Part shown: piece after piece, positions 37,375 through 45,871 of the stretch
Layout of the letters: every line of letters begins with the position of its first letter
Numbering within the stretch: the stretch's first letter is position 1
From: Arthrobacter sp. EPSL27
GTDB taxonomy: Bacteria; Actinomycetota; Actinomycetes; Actinomycetales; Micrococcaceae
Direction: 5' to 3'
Assembly (NCBI RefSeq): GCF_001512305.1
Contig: NZ_LNUT01000003.1
Coordinates: 124,001 to 188,000, forward strand
Length of the DNA: 64,000 nucleotides
Translations under genes and position numbers: made by a program
The notes under the pieces: generated by a model
Seen by the model: the letters and a program-made list of their open reading frames with translations, nothing else
Told to the model about the DNA's origin: nothing
Databases searched by the model: none

Positions 37375-37396
37375 CGGGCTTTATGGGGGAAGCCCG
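37375..37396 (+). terminator. short terminator after the small cysteine-rich gene
   Basis: CGGGCTT (37375-37381) pairs with AAGCCCG (37390-37396) across an 8-base G-rich loop, 18 bp after the stop codon of the small gene and just before the stop of the convergent membrane protein gene. Confidence 0.6.
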
Positions 37397-37405
37397 CAGT
37401 GACCT

Positions 37406-38056
37406 CTAAAGTGGTCCGAATTCCCGGGAGCCCACGGGATCCGTCCACACCGGTGACATCGCCTCAAGGGCGCTGCGGAGCTCCGCGTCCGCCAGGATCG
37501 CCGCACGGAAGTCCTTGCGGGCGTGCTGCATAAAGTAGGCCGGAAGGGCGAAAATGCTGGTGGTCGCCACCAGGAAGAGGGCATACATGGCCACGACGGC
37601 GGCCATTCCTCCCGCCCCGGCCTCGAGGCTGATCGCCGCCGGGAGCAACAGCACTCCCAGCACCGCGGACAGGAACAGCGTGAGCCCGATGCCTGAGCTC
37701 AGCTTCCCTGGGGCCCGCGACGCCATGGCCGGCCGCACGCTGGGCACGCGGTGTTTCACCCGCCGCCGCAGCAGCACGCCGGTGCCGACGAGGACCATTC
37801 CCGCAATGAGCAGGCCCAAGAGGACCCCCACGGCGGCCGGGCTGGCGAGCAGCGTCAGTGCTGCCCCGCCGAGGCAGGCAGCCCCGACGCCAAGGCACGC
37901 GGCCGCGAGGCCCCGGACCTGGCCGAAGTTCCAGGCCATCTCGCGCAGGGCGCTCGGCGCCAGGGCCTGCGCCGACGGCTGGATCTCTTGGGAAATCCAG
38001 TAGCTGAGCGGAAACTGCCGGGGGGCGGACGGGCGGGCGTGCGGCTGGGTTGTCAT
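37406..38056 (-). CDS. hypothetical membrane protein next to the WXG100 locus
   Basis: 216 residues: a hydrophilic ~45-residue N-terminus, two hydrophobic helices, an Arg-rich loop (LLRRRVKHRVPSVRP), then two more helices and a hydrophilic tail. I do not recognise a family. ATG 38056 is chosen; upstream codons are Ser/Pro-rich and look non-coding. It lies 61 bp after the hypothetical gene that follows the WXG100 protein, on the same strand, and may be part of that unit. Confidence 0.6.
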   Translation of the reverse strand: MTTQPHARPSAPRQFPLSYWISQEIQPSAQALAPSALREMAWNFGQVRGLAAACLGVGAACLGGAALTLLASPAAVGVLLGLLIAGMVLVGTGVLLRRRVKHRVPSVRPAMASRAPGKLSSGIGLTLFLSAVLGVLLLPAAISLEAGAGGMAAVVAMYALFLVATTSIFALPAYFMQHARKDFRAAILADAELRSALEAMSPVWTDPVGSREFGPL

Positions 38057-38117
38057 TCCGGCTGGGCTTTCTGGTGTGCGATCGGGCAGGCCTTCCGCGG
38101 ACGGGTCCGCGGCAGAA

Positions 38118-38738
38118 TCAGAACGTGAGGGCGGACTCGAAGCGGCGGAACGCATCGGCGGCGTCGATCGCCTCGGCTTTATCCGCTCCGTCGTCGCCGG
38201 TGGCGAGGGTCCAGGACTGGTCCGCCTCCACCTTGAGGTGTGCGGTCAGCGGAGGCCCGGACAGCCGGTGGTGCTTGATCATGGCCGCGGCAGGGTAGCC
38301 CTCGGCTCCGGTTTCAAGGTAGTGCCGGGCAATCTGCAGCCCGAGCTGGAGCATTCCGGCGCCGGGGTCCACCGGCTGGACCTCGTGGACGCCGTACCGG
38401 TTGAGGTTGAGCAGGAGCGCGCCGTCCTTGGACCCGGCGGTGAACAGGACGTGGTCCGTCTGCGGGGTGACCAGGGCGAGTTCAAGCCACTCGTCGGCCG
38501 TGGAGACCACAGCGGCCACGATGGCGCCCTTGTCCACGGGCACGATGTCATCGCCGGAGACTTCCGCCAGTCCGCGGACCAGCAGGGTGGTGATGCCGGC
38601 CTGTTCCAGCAGCTCGTTGTCCGCAACAGGGGAGAGGCGGAACACTGTCCGGGTGGTTTCTGCCGACGGCGTCGGGTTTACGGCAAGAAGGGCCAGGAGT
38701 TCGTGATCCGTCAGGCGGAGCGGGGTCTCGTCGTTCAT
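38118..38738 (-). CDS. hypothetical protein, possible partner of the WXG100 protein
   Basis: About 206 residues, soluble, mixed alpha/beta (LTDHELLALLAVNPTP, ELLEQAGITTLLVRGLAEV, HVLFTAGSKDGALLLNLNRY). I cannot place it firmly. Size, fold pattern and position next to a type VII substrate resemble EspG-like secretion chaperones, which is only a guess. ATG 38738 is taken because GAGGAAG precedes it; ATGs at 38762/38765 are possible. A hairpin separates it from the WXG100 gene. Confidence 0.6.
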   Translation of the reverse strand: MNDETPLRLTDHELLALLAVNPTPSAETTRTVFRLSPVADNELLEQAGITTLLVRGLAEVSGDDIVPVDKGAIVAAVVSTADEWLELALVTPQTDHVLFTAGSKDGALLLNLNRYGVHEVQPVDPGAGMLQLGLQIARHYLETGAEGYPAAAMIKHHRLSGPPLTAHLKVEADQSWTLATGDDGADKAEAIDAADAFRRFESALTF

Positions 38739-38768
38739 TTCTTCCTCACGTTGTGTGCTCATCATTCC

Positions 38769-38793
38769 TAAGCCCGGCATGGAGCCGGGCTTA
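38769..38793 (-). terminator. hairpin overlapping the WXG100 gene stop codon
   Basis: A perfect 10-bp stem (TAAGCCCGGC 38769-38778, GCCGGGCTTA 38784-38793) with a 5-base loop; the TAA stop of the WXG100 gene is part of it. It probably reduces transcription into the following gene. Confidence 0.65.
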
Positions 38794-39672
38794 GCCGCCC
38801 AGCCAGCCCCACACCTTCTTGGCCCCGTCCGCGACGGCGTTGGCACCGTCCGCTATGACATTACCGACCTTCTTGGCGCCATCCACCACCATCTCGGACG
38901 TGGAGCCGTAGCCAAGGTTCTTGGAGAGCAGGCCCATGCCCGCCCAGGCGAGGCTCGCCCCGGCAAAGAAGGGCCCCACGACGGGGACGAAGCTGCCGGC
39001 GGCCAGCACGGTGGAGACGCCGCCGTCCCACATGGCATTGGAATCGCCGCTGAGCATCCCGTCAGCGAACTGGGCAGTCCCGCCGATGATGCTCAGGACG
39101 CCGGCGGCCCGGCCCACCATGGACAGACCGTTCAAGAGCTGGGTGCCCTTGAGGTACCCCAGTCCCGGTGCCTGGCCGTACTGGGCGCCGAGCACGGTCC
39201 ACGGCATCCTGGTCAGCAGGCCGCCCTTGTACATCTGGTTCAACAGGACATCTGCCCCGAACCCGGCGCCCGAGGCTGCGGTGTTGGCCACCTGGTACAC
39301 CGGATTTCCGTTGGCGTCCAGCACTGGGTCCAGGATGGGGTCCAGCGGCGAACCGGAGGCCGGTCCGCCACTTGGTGCCGCAGAGCCGCCACCGCCGGAG
39401 GACGCGTTGCTGGCCTTTTCCTGTTCATCCGCATGCAACAGAAGGCTCTTCGCCTGGTCCCGCAGCGAGTCGCTCGAGTGACGGAGCATGGGGCGCAGGG
39501 TGGAGGACCATTCGCTGCGGAACCGCTCGCCGTCGGCGCCCTTCCAGACAGCTGACCCGACCACGCTGTTGACGGTGGCCTCGATCCTTTGAAGGGCACT
39601 GCCGGACTGCCCGATGGACTTCGAGAGCGATCTCAGCTGCGCCACGTCAGCGCCGTAGATGCCAGGAGCCAT
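38791..39672 (-). CDS. WXG100-type protein with hydrophobic C-terminal domain (type VII secretion substrate-like)
   Basis: 293 residues. The first ~100 form a WXG100 helical hairpin (ADVAQLRSLSKSIGQSGSAL, then VWKGADGERFRSEW holding the W-x-G turn). A Gly/Ser/Pro linker (~105-130) leads to a C-terminal ~160 residues rich in Gly/Ala and hydrophobic stretches (AAGSFVPVVGPFFAGASLAW), ending in amphipathic repeats around GAKKVG and ADGANAVADGAKKV. The layout is like LXG/WXG effectors with a membrane-active or pretoxin domain. No ESX machinery gene lies in the window. ATG 39672 is preceded by GGGGGAAA. Confidence 0.8.
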   Translation of the reverse strand: MAPGIYGADVAQLRSLSKSIGQSGSALQRIEATVNSVVGSAVWKGADGERFRSEWSSTLRPMLRHSSDSLRDQAKSLLLHADEQEKASNASSGGGGSAAPSGGPASGSPLDPILDPVLDANGNPVYQVANTAASGAGFGADVLLNQMYKGGLLTRMPWTVLGAQYGQAPGLGYLKGTQLLNGLSMVGRAAGVLSIIGGTAQFADGMLSGDSNAMWDGGVSTVLAAGSFVPVVGPFFAGASLAWAGMGLLSKNLGYGSTSEMVVDGAKKVGNVIADGANAVADGAKKVWGWLGG

Positions 39673-39890
39673 GCGTTTCCCCCAATGGATGTAAAGACTC
39701 GTTTCCCCGAACACTATCGGCAAACGAATTTCCGGGCGATGGAGAGTCCTGCCCATGGGCCGCCCGGGCCCGCGGCGTCCGCCATGGACCGTTCCCCGCT
39801 TCGGGCTAGAGTTCAGCGTGGGGGTAACCCCGCGACGAAGTTTCCAGCAGCGCCGCACGTCCGCGGCGGAGAAGTCCCCGGGAGTCACCA

Positions 39891-40457
39891 GTGCGGCACG
39901 GAGCCAAGCCCACCATCCGCGACGTCGCGGAGGCCGCAGGAGTGTCCCTGACCACGGTCTCCTATGTCCTGTCCGGCCGCACCGGCGGCAACACACGCAT
40001 CAGCCAGCCGACGCAGGACCGCGTGCATGCCGCGGCCGGCGAGCTTGGCTACGTGCCCAACCAGGCGGCCCGCGGGATGCGGCGGGGCCGCACCGATGTG
40101 GTGGCGCTGGCCATCACGGATCTCGAGGATTCCCGCGACCGGGAGCTGGCCACCGCCGCGGCGCGGATCCTGCCCCGGCACGGCTACCAGCCGGTGATCC
40201 TCGTCGGCGACAGCTGGCGGCAGTTCATGCTCTCCGGCGGAGCCGACGGCGTCATCCTCGGCTCCGTGCCGGCGTCCCGCACCGCCGTCGACCTTGAGGC
40301 CATGGCGGAACTTGCCGACCGCGGAGTGGCCCTGATGCTCCTCACGGACTCAACGCCGCCGGACGGTGTCGGCGTGCTGGCGCCGGACGCCGGCGCGGCA
40401 CCGGAGGCCCTGGCCGAAGAAGCGGTCGTCCGGCTGCTATCCCGTCTGAAGGGCTAA
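39891..40457 (+). CDS. short LacI family DNA-binding protein
   Basis: 188 residues, about half the usual LacI length. The N-terminal HTH and hinge are intact (PTIRDVAEAAGVSLTTVSYV, LGYVPNQAARGMRRGR), followed by what looks like the first lobe of the sugar-binding domain (VVALAITDLEDSRDRELA, ILPRHGYQPVI) and a closing segment (AVDLEAMAELADRGVALMLL); the second lobe is absent. The frame is open to its stop with normal codon use, so it may be a genuine short form or an old truncation. GTG 39891 with GGGAG upstream. Target genes unknown. Confidence 0.72.
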   Translation: MRHGAKPTIRDVAEAAGVSLTTVSYVLSGRTGGNTRISQPTQDRVHAAAGELGYVPNQAARGMRRGRTDVVALAITDLEDSRDRELATAAARILPRHGYQPVILVGDSWRQFMLSGGADGVILGSVPASRTAVDLEAMAELADRGVALMLLTDSTPPDGVGVLAPDAGAAPEALAEEAVVRLLSRLKG

Positions 40458-40479
40458 GCGCCCGGCCAGGTGGGAAGAG

Positions 40480-41481
40480 CTACGCTTCCCGCAGGGGGCG
40501 CCGCGCCAGCCAGGCCGCGACGATGGCACCGGAAATATTGTGCCAGAGCGAGAACACCGCGGACGGCAGCGCGGTCAGCGGACTGAAATGCGCCGTCGCC
40601 AGGGTGGCGGCGAGGCCCGAGTTCTGCATGCCGACCTCAAAGGCCAGGGCCCGCCGGGCCTTGTCATCCAGACGCCCCAGCTTGCCTGCAAGGTAGCCCA
40701 GGCCCAACCCGAAACCGTTGTGCAGCACCACCGCGAGGAACACGATCCCGCCGGCGGCGACGATCTTGCTGGCGCTGCCGGCCACCACGATCGCGACGAT
40801 CAGGGAAATGACGACGGCGGAGGCCCAGGGCAGGGCCGGCAGCACCTTGGCCACGGCCTTCTTCAGGAAGAGGCGGGCCAGCAGGCCGGCGATGACCGGC
40901 AGGAGAACCGTCTTGACGATGTCCAAAACCATGCCGCCGGCGTCGATCTGCAGGTAGGACCCCGCCAGGAAGAGGACCAGCAGCGGCGTCACCACCGGGG
41001 CGATCAGCGTCGACACGGAGGCGACGGCGACGGACAGGGCAACATCGCCCTTGGCCAGGAACGCCATCACGTTGGACGCGGTGCCCGAGGGCGCACAGCC
41101 GACGAGGATCAGCCCCACCGCCAGTTCCGGGGGGAGGTTAAGGGCGACGGCGATCAGCCAGCCGGCGCCGGGCATGATCACGTAGTGCGCCACAATGCCG
41201 AGGACCACGGCCCAGGGGCGCTTGGCCACGGACGCGAAGTCGGGCGGGGTCAGTGTCAGGCCCATGCAGAACATGATGATGCCCAGCAGGTACGGCACGG
41301 CGGGGCCGAGCGGCTTGAATGCGTCCGGCAGCAGGTAGCCGGCCACGCCCGCGATGACCACCAGCAGCGGGAAGACGGTCACCGCGATCCGGGCAATCTT
41401 CGCCTCGGCGGCGAGGGCGGGGTTGGCCGGCACTGTGCCGGTCTCCGGGATGGACTCAGGTGATTTAGTTGCCTCAAGCAT
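40480..41481 (-). CDS. bile acid:sodium symporter (BASS) family transporter
   Basis: A 333-residue protein with about ten transmembrane segments. The BASS core motifs are present: MGLTLTPPDFASVAKRP, GCAPSGTASNVMAFLAKGDV (the Na+-binding crossover) and FEVGMQNSGLAATLATAHF. Bacterial members carry pantoate, keto acids or other organic anions; the substrate is unknown. ATG 41481. It ends 22 bp from the convergent short LacI gene and is about 120 bp from the MerR gene. Confidence 0.9.
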   Translation of the reverse strand: MLEATKSPESIPETGTVPANPALAAEAKIARIAVTVFPLLVVIAGVAGYLLPDAFKPLGPAVPYLLGIIMFCMGLTLTPPDFASVAKRPWAVVLGIVAHYVIMPGAGWLIAVALNLPPELAVGLILVGCAPSGTASNVMAFLAKGDVALSVAVASVSTLIAPVVTPLLVLFLAGSYLQIDAGGMVLDIVKTVLLPVIAGLLARLFLKKAVAKVLPALPWASAVVISLIVAIVVAGSASKIVAAGGIVFLAVVLHNGFGLGLGYLAGKLGRLDDKARRALAFEVGMQNSGLAATLATAHFSPLTALPSAVFSLWHNISGAIVAAWLARRPLREA

Positions 41482-41602
41482 CCAAAAAGGGTGCCAGTCC
41501 GGCCGCCCGCGGGCCAGTTCATGACCCTTGGGGGACAAATATGTCGGATTTTCAGGCTGGCCGGGCTGGTTTTGCGCCAGCGGGCCCCTTACGGAGCTGT
41601 GC

Positions 41603-41983
41603 TCAGGCGGTTTGGCCGCGGAGCATGGCGATGAAGTCGTCCGCCTGCGCGAGGTTGCGGGCCATCTTGGCACGCTGGAGCGCCGCCTGTTCCAGGATTT
41701 CCGCGAGCCGGCCGGTACGCTCCGGGCCGCCCGGTTCTTCCGCGAGGAGTCCCAGGATCTCTGCCATTTCCTCGAGCGAGAACCCCAGGGGCTTCATCTG
41801 CTTGATGACCATCAGCCGATCGAAATCATCCTCCGAGTACACCCGGAAGCCGCCGTCCGTCCGCGCGCTGGCAGGCAGGAGGCCGACGTCGTCGTAGTGC
41901 CGGATGGTCCGCAGGGACAGTCCGGTGCGGTCTGCCAGTTCGCCGATGTGCATGGTGCTGGCGCCGGTGGTCTTGGCCGTCAC
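41603..41983 (-). CDS. MerR family transcriptional regulator
   Basis: 126 residues: MerR winged HTH at ~11-60 (MHIGELADRTGLSLRTIRHY, GLLPASARTDGGFRVY), then a dimerisation helix and a short C-terminus with no metal-binding cysteines, so it is not a classic mercury or copper sensor. It is divergent from the SulP transporter gene with a CTACC-N10-GGTAG dyad between them. GTG 41983 with GAGGAG upstream. Confidence 0.9.
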   Translation of the reverse strand: MTAKTTGASTMHIGELADRTGLSLRTIRHYDDVGLLPASARTDGGFRVYSEDDFDRLMVIKQMKPLGFSLEEMAEILGLLAEEPGGPERTGRLAEILEQAALQRAKMARNLAQADDFIAMLRGQTA

Positions 41984-42014
41984 AGGGTCTCCTCTATGTG
42001 CTCGGAGTTAAACT

Positions 42015-42034
42015 CTACCATCACGTTAGGGTAG
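42015..42034. promoter_or_regulatory. MerR-type operator
   Basis: CTACC-N10-GGTAG, a 20-bp dyad of the size MerR proteins bind within an over-spaced promoter. It is 31 bp from the MerR start and 127 bp from the SulP start. Confidence 0.6.
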
Positions 42035-42161
42035 GGTTGAGGGGCGGGGTTGAGACGCTTCCAGCATGTTTCCCCTGTCCGCGGGCGCGGCGCTGCGCCC
42101 CCACATTCATTTGCCCCACGAAGCCTGACGTATGTCTTCCCGACCATGAACGGAGCCAGCA

Positions 42162-43685
42162 ATGGCCGCCACCAAAACAGAACATCCCCCGGCGTTCACC
42201 CCTGAACAGCTCCAGTCCGTGCGGGGAACCCTGAGGTCGCCGCGGCGGCTGAAGACCGAGGTCCTGGGCGGGCTGGTAGTCGCGCTGGCGCTTATCCCGG
42301 AGGCCATCGCCTTCTCGGTCATTGCCGGCGTCGACCCGCGGATCGGGCTGTTCGCGTCCTTCACGATGGCGGTCACCATCGCCTTCGTCGGCGGCCGCCC
42401 GGCCATGATTTCGGCCGCCACCGGCGCCGTCGCCCTGGTGATCGCCCCGCTGGTGAAGTCGCACGGCCTGGACTACCTCGTTGCCGCCGTGATCCTGGCC
42501 GGCATCTTCCAGATCATCCTGGGCCTGTCCGGGGTAGCGAAACTGATGCGGTTCATTCCGCGCTCGGTGATGGTGGGCTTCGTCAACGCGCTCGCGATCC
42601 TGATCTTTATGTCCCAGGTCCCCGAGCTGCTGGGAGTTCCGTGGCTGGTCTACCCGCTCACCGCCGGCGGACTCCTGATCGTGTTCGGGCTGCCGAAGCT
42701 CACCCGGGCCGTGCCCCCACCGCTCGTCGCGATCGTGGTCCTGACCCTCATCACCGTGGTCGCCGCCGTCGCGGTCCCGACCGTGGGGGACAAGGGCGCC
42801 CTGCCGGACTCCCTGCCCTCCCTGTTCATCCCGGACGTCTCCTTCAGCCTGGAGACCCTCCAGATCATCTTCCCGTTCGCCCTGGCCATGGCGTTCGTGG
42901 GACTGCTGGAATCCCTCATGACCGCCAAGCTCGTGGACGACATCACGGACACCCGCTCGCCCAAGACCCGCGAGGCCTGGGGCCAGGGCGTGGCAAACAT
43001 AGTCACCGGATTCACCGGCGGCATGGGCGGCTGCGCGATGATCGGCCAGACCATGATCAACGTCAAGGCCTCCGGCGCCCGCACCCGGATCTCCACCTTC
43101 CTGGCCGGTGTTTTCCTCCTCATCCTGGTGGTGGCCCTGGGCGACATCGTCTCGCTGATCCCGATGGCGGCCCTGGTGGCCGTGATGATCTTTGTTTCCG
43201 TGGCCACGTTCGACTGGCACAGCATCCGCCCGTCAACCCTGCGGGCGCTGCCCAAGAGTGAAACTCTCGTGATGGTCTCCACCGTGATCGTCACCGTGGC
43301 CACGCACAACCTGGCGATCGGCGTCGGGGTCGGCGTCCTGGTGGCCATGGTCCTGTTCGCCCGGCGGGTGGCCCACTTCGTCACCGTGGACCGCACCGTG
43401 GCAGAGGTCGACGGCGTCCCGGTCGCCACGTACAAGGTGGACGGCGAGCTCTTCTTCGCCTCCTCGAACGACCTCTACACCCAGTTCGACTACGCCCTGG
43501 ACCCGGAGCGCGTGGTCATCGACATGCACGGCAGCCACCTGTGGGACGCGTCCACCATCGCCTCGCTCGATGCCATCACCGAAAAATACCGGCACCACGG
43601 CAAGGACGCGACCATCATCGGGCTCAACGACGCCAGCGTCCTGATGCGCGAACGGCTGGCCGGAAAGCTCGACGCCGGCCACTAG
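42162..43685 (+). CDS. SulP family inorganic anion transporter with STAS domain
   Basis: A 507-residue SLC26/SulP carrier. The transmembrane part starts with GGLVVALALIPEAIAFSVIA and contains the family stretch GGRPAMISAATGAVALVIAP. A cytoplasmic STAS domain fills the last ~110 residues (VVIDMHGSHLWDASTIASLD). Sulfate, bicarbonate or another small anion is expected. The divergent MerR gene with its operator suggests regulation by a small effector. GGAGCC/AGC before ATG 42162 is a modest ribosome site. Confidence 0.92.
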   Translation: MAATKTEHPPAFTPEQLQSVRGTLRSPRRLKTEVLGGLVVALALIPEAIAFSVIAGVDPRIGLFASFTMAVTIAFVGGRPAMISAATGAVALVIAPLVKSHGLDYLVAAVILAGIFQIILGLSGVAKLMRFIPRSVMVGFVNALAILIFMSQVPELLGVPWLVYPLTAGGLLIVFGLPKLTRAVPPPLVAIVVLTLITVVAAVAVPTVGDKGALPDSLPSLFIPDVSFSLETLQIIFPFALAMAFVGLLESLMTAKLVDDITDTRSPKTREAWGQGVANIVTGFTGGMGGCAMIGQTMINVKASGARTRISTFLAGVFLLILVVALGDIVSLIPMAALVAVMIFVSVATFDWHSIRPSTLRALPKSETLVMVSTVIVTVATHNLAIGVGVGVLVAMVLFARRVAHFVTVDRTVAEVDGVPVATYKVDGELFFASSNDLYTQFDYALDPERVVIDMHGSHLWDASTIASLDAITEKYRHHGKDATIIGLNDASVLMRERLAGKLDAGH

Positions 43686-43729
43686 CCAGCACGGTGCGGG
43701 CTGCCGGCGGAAGGACTACGCTCGTGGTC

Positions 43730-44170
43730 ATGACGCAGACCTGGGATCCGGGCCAGCCGGGAGTCCTGGAGCTCCCGTCCGGGCGGCTCATCCGGGGCCG
43801 CGGACTGCTACGGCCCCTTCCGGCCGGCCCGCGGCCCGAGTTTGGCCTGTACTTGCTGGGAAGCCGCCCGGCGCCGGTGGCGTGGGATTCGCGGTGGGTC
43901 CGCTGGCGGGACCTGCGCCTGCCGGCCGACGACGCCGACGCCCTGGACGCCCTGACGGAGGCCTGGCGCCGGTCCGAAACCGAGCGGGTCGAGGTGGCCT
44001 GCTGGGGCGGCCGCGGCCGGACCGGTACCGCCTTGGCCTGCCTTGCCGTCCTCGACGGCGTTCCGCCCGCGGAGGCCGTCGACTTTGTCCGGGCACGTTA
44101 CCGCCGCGGCGCCGTCGAAACCCCGTGGCAGCGCAAATACGTGGCACGGTTCCGGAGCCCGGAAGGATAG
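43730..44170 (+). CDS. protein-tyrosine/dual-specificity phosphatase-like protein
   Basis: 146 residues with the CX5R phosphatase loop in VEVACWGGRGRTGTALACLA, preceded by a plausible general-acid Asp (RLPADDADALDAL) as in small cysteine-dependent phosphatases. Cytoplasmic. It follows SulP by 44 bp on the same strand; no functional link is evident. Confidence 0.82.
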   Translation: MTQTWDPGQPGVLELPSGRLIRGRGLLRPLPAGPRPEFGLYLLGSRPAPVAWDSRWVRWRDLRLPADDADALDALTEAWRRSETERVEVACWGGRGRTGTALACLAVLDGVPPAEAVDFVRARYRRGAVETPWQRKYVARFRSPEG

Positions 44171-44305
44171 CGGGCCGTGCCGGCCGGTATCAGGGCGCCG
44201 GTATTAGGGCACACTATTGGGTCTTTTTGTTTGCCGGGGACGGGCCTACCGTGGACGGACGGAGCCGCCCGGCCCGGGCGGCCGGTTTCCCTGGAGGAAT
44301 ACCCC

Positions 44306-44590
44306 ATGACGACGCACGTAGCCGACTGCAGCGTGACCAACTGTTCGTTCAATGACCACTCCAACTGCAACGCCGCCGCCATCACCGTCGGCGGCGCCGA
44401 GGACCACGCCTCCTGCGCCACCTTCATCGACATCGGCGTGCACGGCGGCCTGCCCAAGGTGCTGGCCGACGTCGGCGCCTGCCAGCGGACGGAGTGCGCG
44501 CACAACGACCATCTGATGTGCAAGGCCGCCGAGGTGCACGTGGGTCCGGGCGTCGACAACGCCGACTGCCTCACCTACGCCCACAGATAA
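44306..44590 (+). CDS. DUF1540 cysteine-rich protein
   Basis: 94 residues made of two DUF1540 repeats, each with four cysteines (CSVTNCSFNDHSNCNAAAI...C and CQRTECAHNDHLMCKAAEV...C). The conserved Cys spacing suggests metal binding, but the function of the family is not known. GGAGGAA precedes ATG 44306. Confidence 0.85.
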   Translation: MTTHVADCSVTNCSFNDHSNCNAAAITVGGAEDHASCATFIDIGVHGGLPKVLADVGACQRTECAHNDHLMCKAAEVHVGPGVDNADCLTYAHR

Positions 44591-44654
44591 CGGCCCGCAC
44601 CCCAGCGACCATGGAACCGGCGCCGGCGTTGCAAAGGTGGGGAGACTCCGCGCG

Positions 44655-45761
44655 CTACCCCTGCGTGAGGCGGTAGCGCTCAATCTGCTTAAGCCGCCGC
44701 AGGAGGCTGTCGCGCCGCGGGTGCGGGACGGCGTCGGCCGGTTCCGCGGTGAGGTCGATGTGCCTGGTGCCGTACTGCCAGAGCAGCAGGTCATCGAGGA
44801 GCCGGTCCGGGCCGGGTGAGTAGCGGTGGTCCAGTGCGCGGCGGACCTCGGTGATTTGGTTGGCGCTGAGCAGCCCGGCCAGCTGCACCGTCTGGTTAAG
44901 GCCGTGGGCGGCCATCAGTTCGGCGGCCCAGCCCCAGTCGTCGTCGACCTTCCGGTCCACGTGCGGCAGGAGGGTGCGCCAGACGTCGCGGATCCGGTTG
45001 GGGGTGAGCTGCGCGGCGCCTTCGCCGTCCATGTCCCAGTAGCTGCGGACCTCCTCGTAGCGCTCATTGAGGTCGGCGAACGCCCCCTCCACCGTTTCCA
45101 GCATGGCGGCCGTGGCCGTGAACTGGCGGTCGAAGTGCGGGGTCCAGGCGCGCGGATCCTCGGCCTTGAAGCGGATGTCGTGCTCGATCTCGCTCCAGGC
45201 GTGTGCGAACACGGTGCGGATCTGGCATTCGAAGAAGTAGCTGCCGTTCGGCGGAACGTCAGGGTTGAAGACCTGCTGGTACTCCTTCACGGCCTCGTTC
45301 TGGATGGTCCGCAGGATCAGGTGGCGGCTGGAATAGCCGTACGTGCCGGACTCGATGGAACCGATGTCCTTTTCGCGGTCCCCGCGGCAGTCGAACAGCT
45401 GGCGCTGGCGTTTGATCAGGTTGGCCACCACCGCGTTCTCCGCCGGCAGCTTCGTGATCACGCGGACGCCCACCATGTCGTTCAGGGTGCGGAACGGGTC
45501 CGGGAATTTCAGCACCGGCGGGCCGCCCGGCTCCAGCGGCTTCTCCGTCCGGGAGATCTTCTCGCGGAAGGATTCGACCGTTTTGGTCCGGCCGGTAACG
45601 AACAGCGGCGTCACCTCGGTTCCCTTGAGCATGCTCCGCAGTGTCAGCAGGACCTCGCGGGTGACCAGCTTCAGGGCAGGGCGCACCCGCTCGTACAGTT
45701 CCACGTTCTCCTGCACGGATTCGCGCAGGCCCACGTCCAGCCGGTCCCAGTTGCTCGCCAT
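44655..45761 (-). CDS. RelA/SpoT synthetase-domain protein, (p)ppGpp synthetase-like
   Basis: 368 residues with a single RelA/SpoT nucleotidyltransferase domain: FPDPFRTLNDMVGVRVITKL (substrate-binding beta strands), TYGYSSRHLILRT and the catalytic-region segment ECQIRTVFAHAWSEIEHDIR. There is no HD hydrolase domain and no TGS/ACT domain, so it is a small-alarmone-synthetase type, with a helical ~150-residue C-terminal extension. Product could be (p)ppGpp or, as in some toxic SAS, another pyrophosphorylated nucleotide or RNA. No antitoxin-like gene lies beside it. ATG 45761. Confidence 0.87.
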   Translation of the reverse strand: MASNWDRLDVGLRESVQENVELYERVRPALKLVTREVLLTLRSMLKGTEVTPLFVTGRTKTVESFREKISRTEKPLEPGGPPVLKFPDPFRTLNDMVGVRVITKLPAENAVVANLIKRQRQLFDCRGDREKDIGSIESGTYGYSSRHLILRTIQNEAVKEYQQVFNPDVPPNGSYFFECQIRTVFAHAWSEIEHDIRFKAEDPRAWTPHFDRQFTATAAMLETVEGAFADLNERYEEVRSYWDMDGEGAAQLTPNRIRDVWRTLLPHVDRKVDDDWGWAAELMAAHGLNQTVQLAGLLSANQITEVRRALDHRYSPGPDRLLDDLLLWQYGTRHIDLTAEPADAVPHPRRDSLLRRLKQIERYRLTQG

Positions 45762-45871
45762 GCGTCCAGCTTACGGCGGAGGTACGACGGCGGAAGGGCG
45801 GACACCCGGGTGGTGGGCCGGCCCGGCGCCGCCAACAGCCGCGCCGCGCGGCGCTCGGGTAGGCTCGGCAC

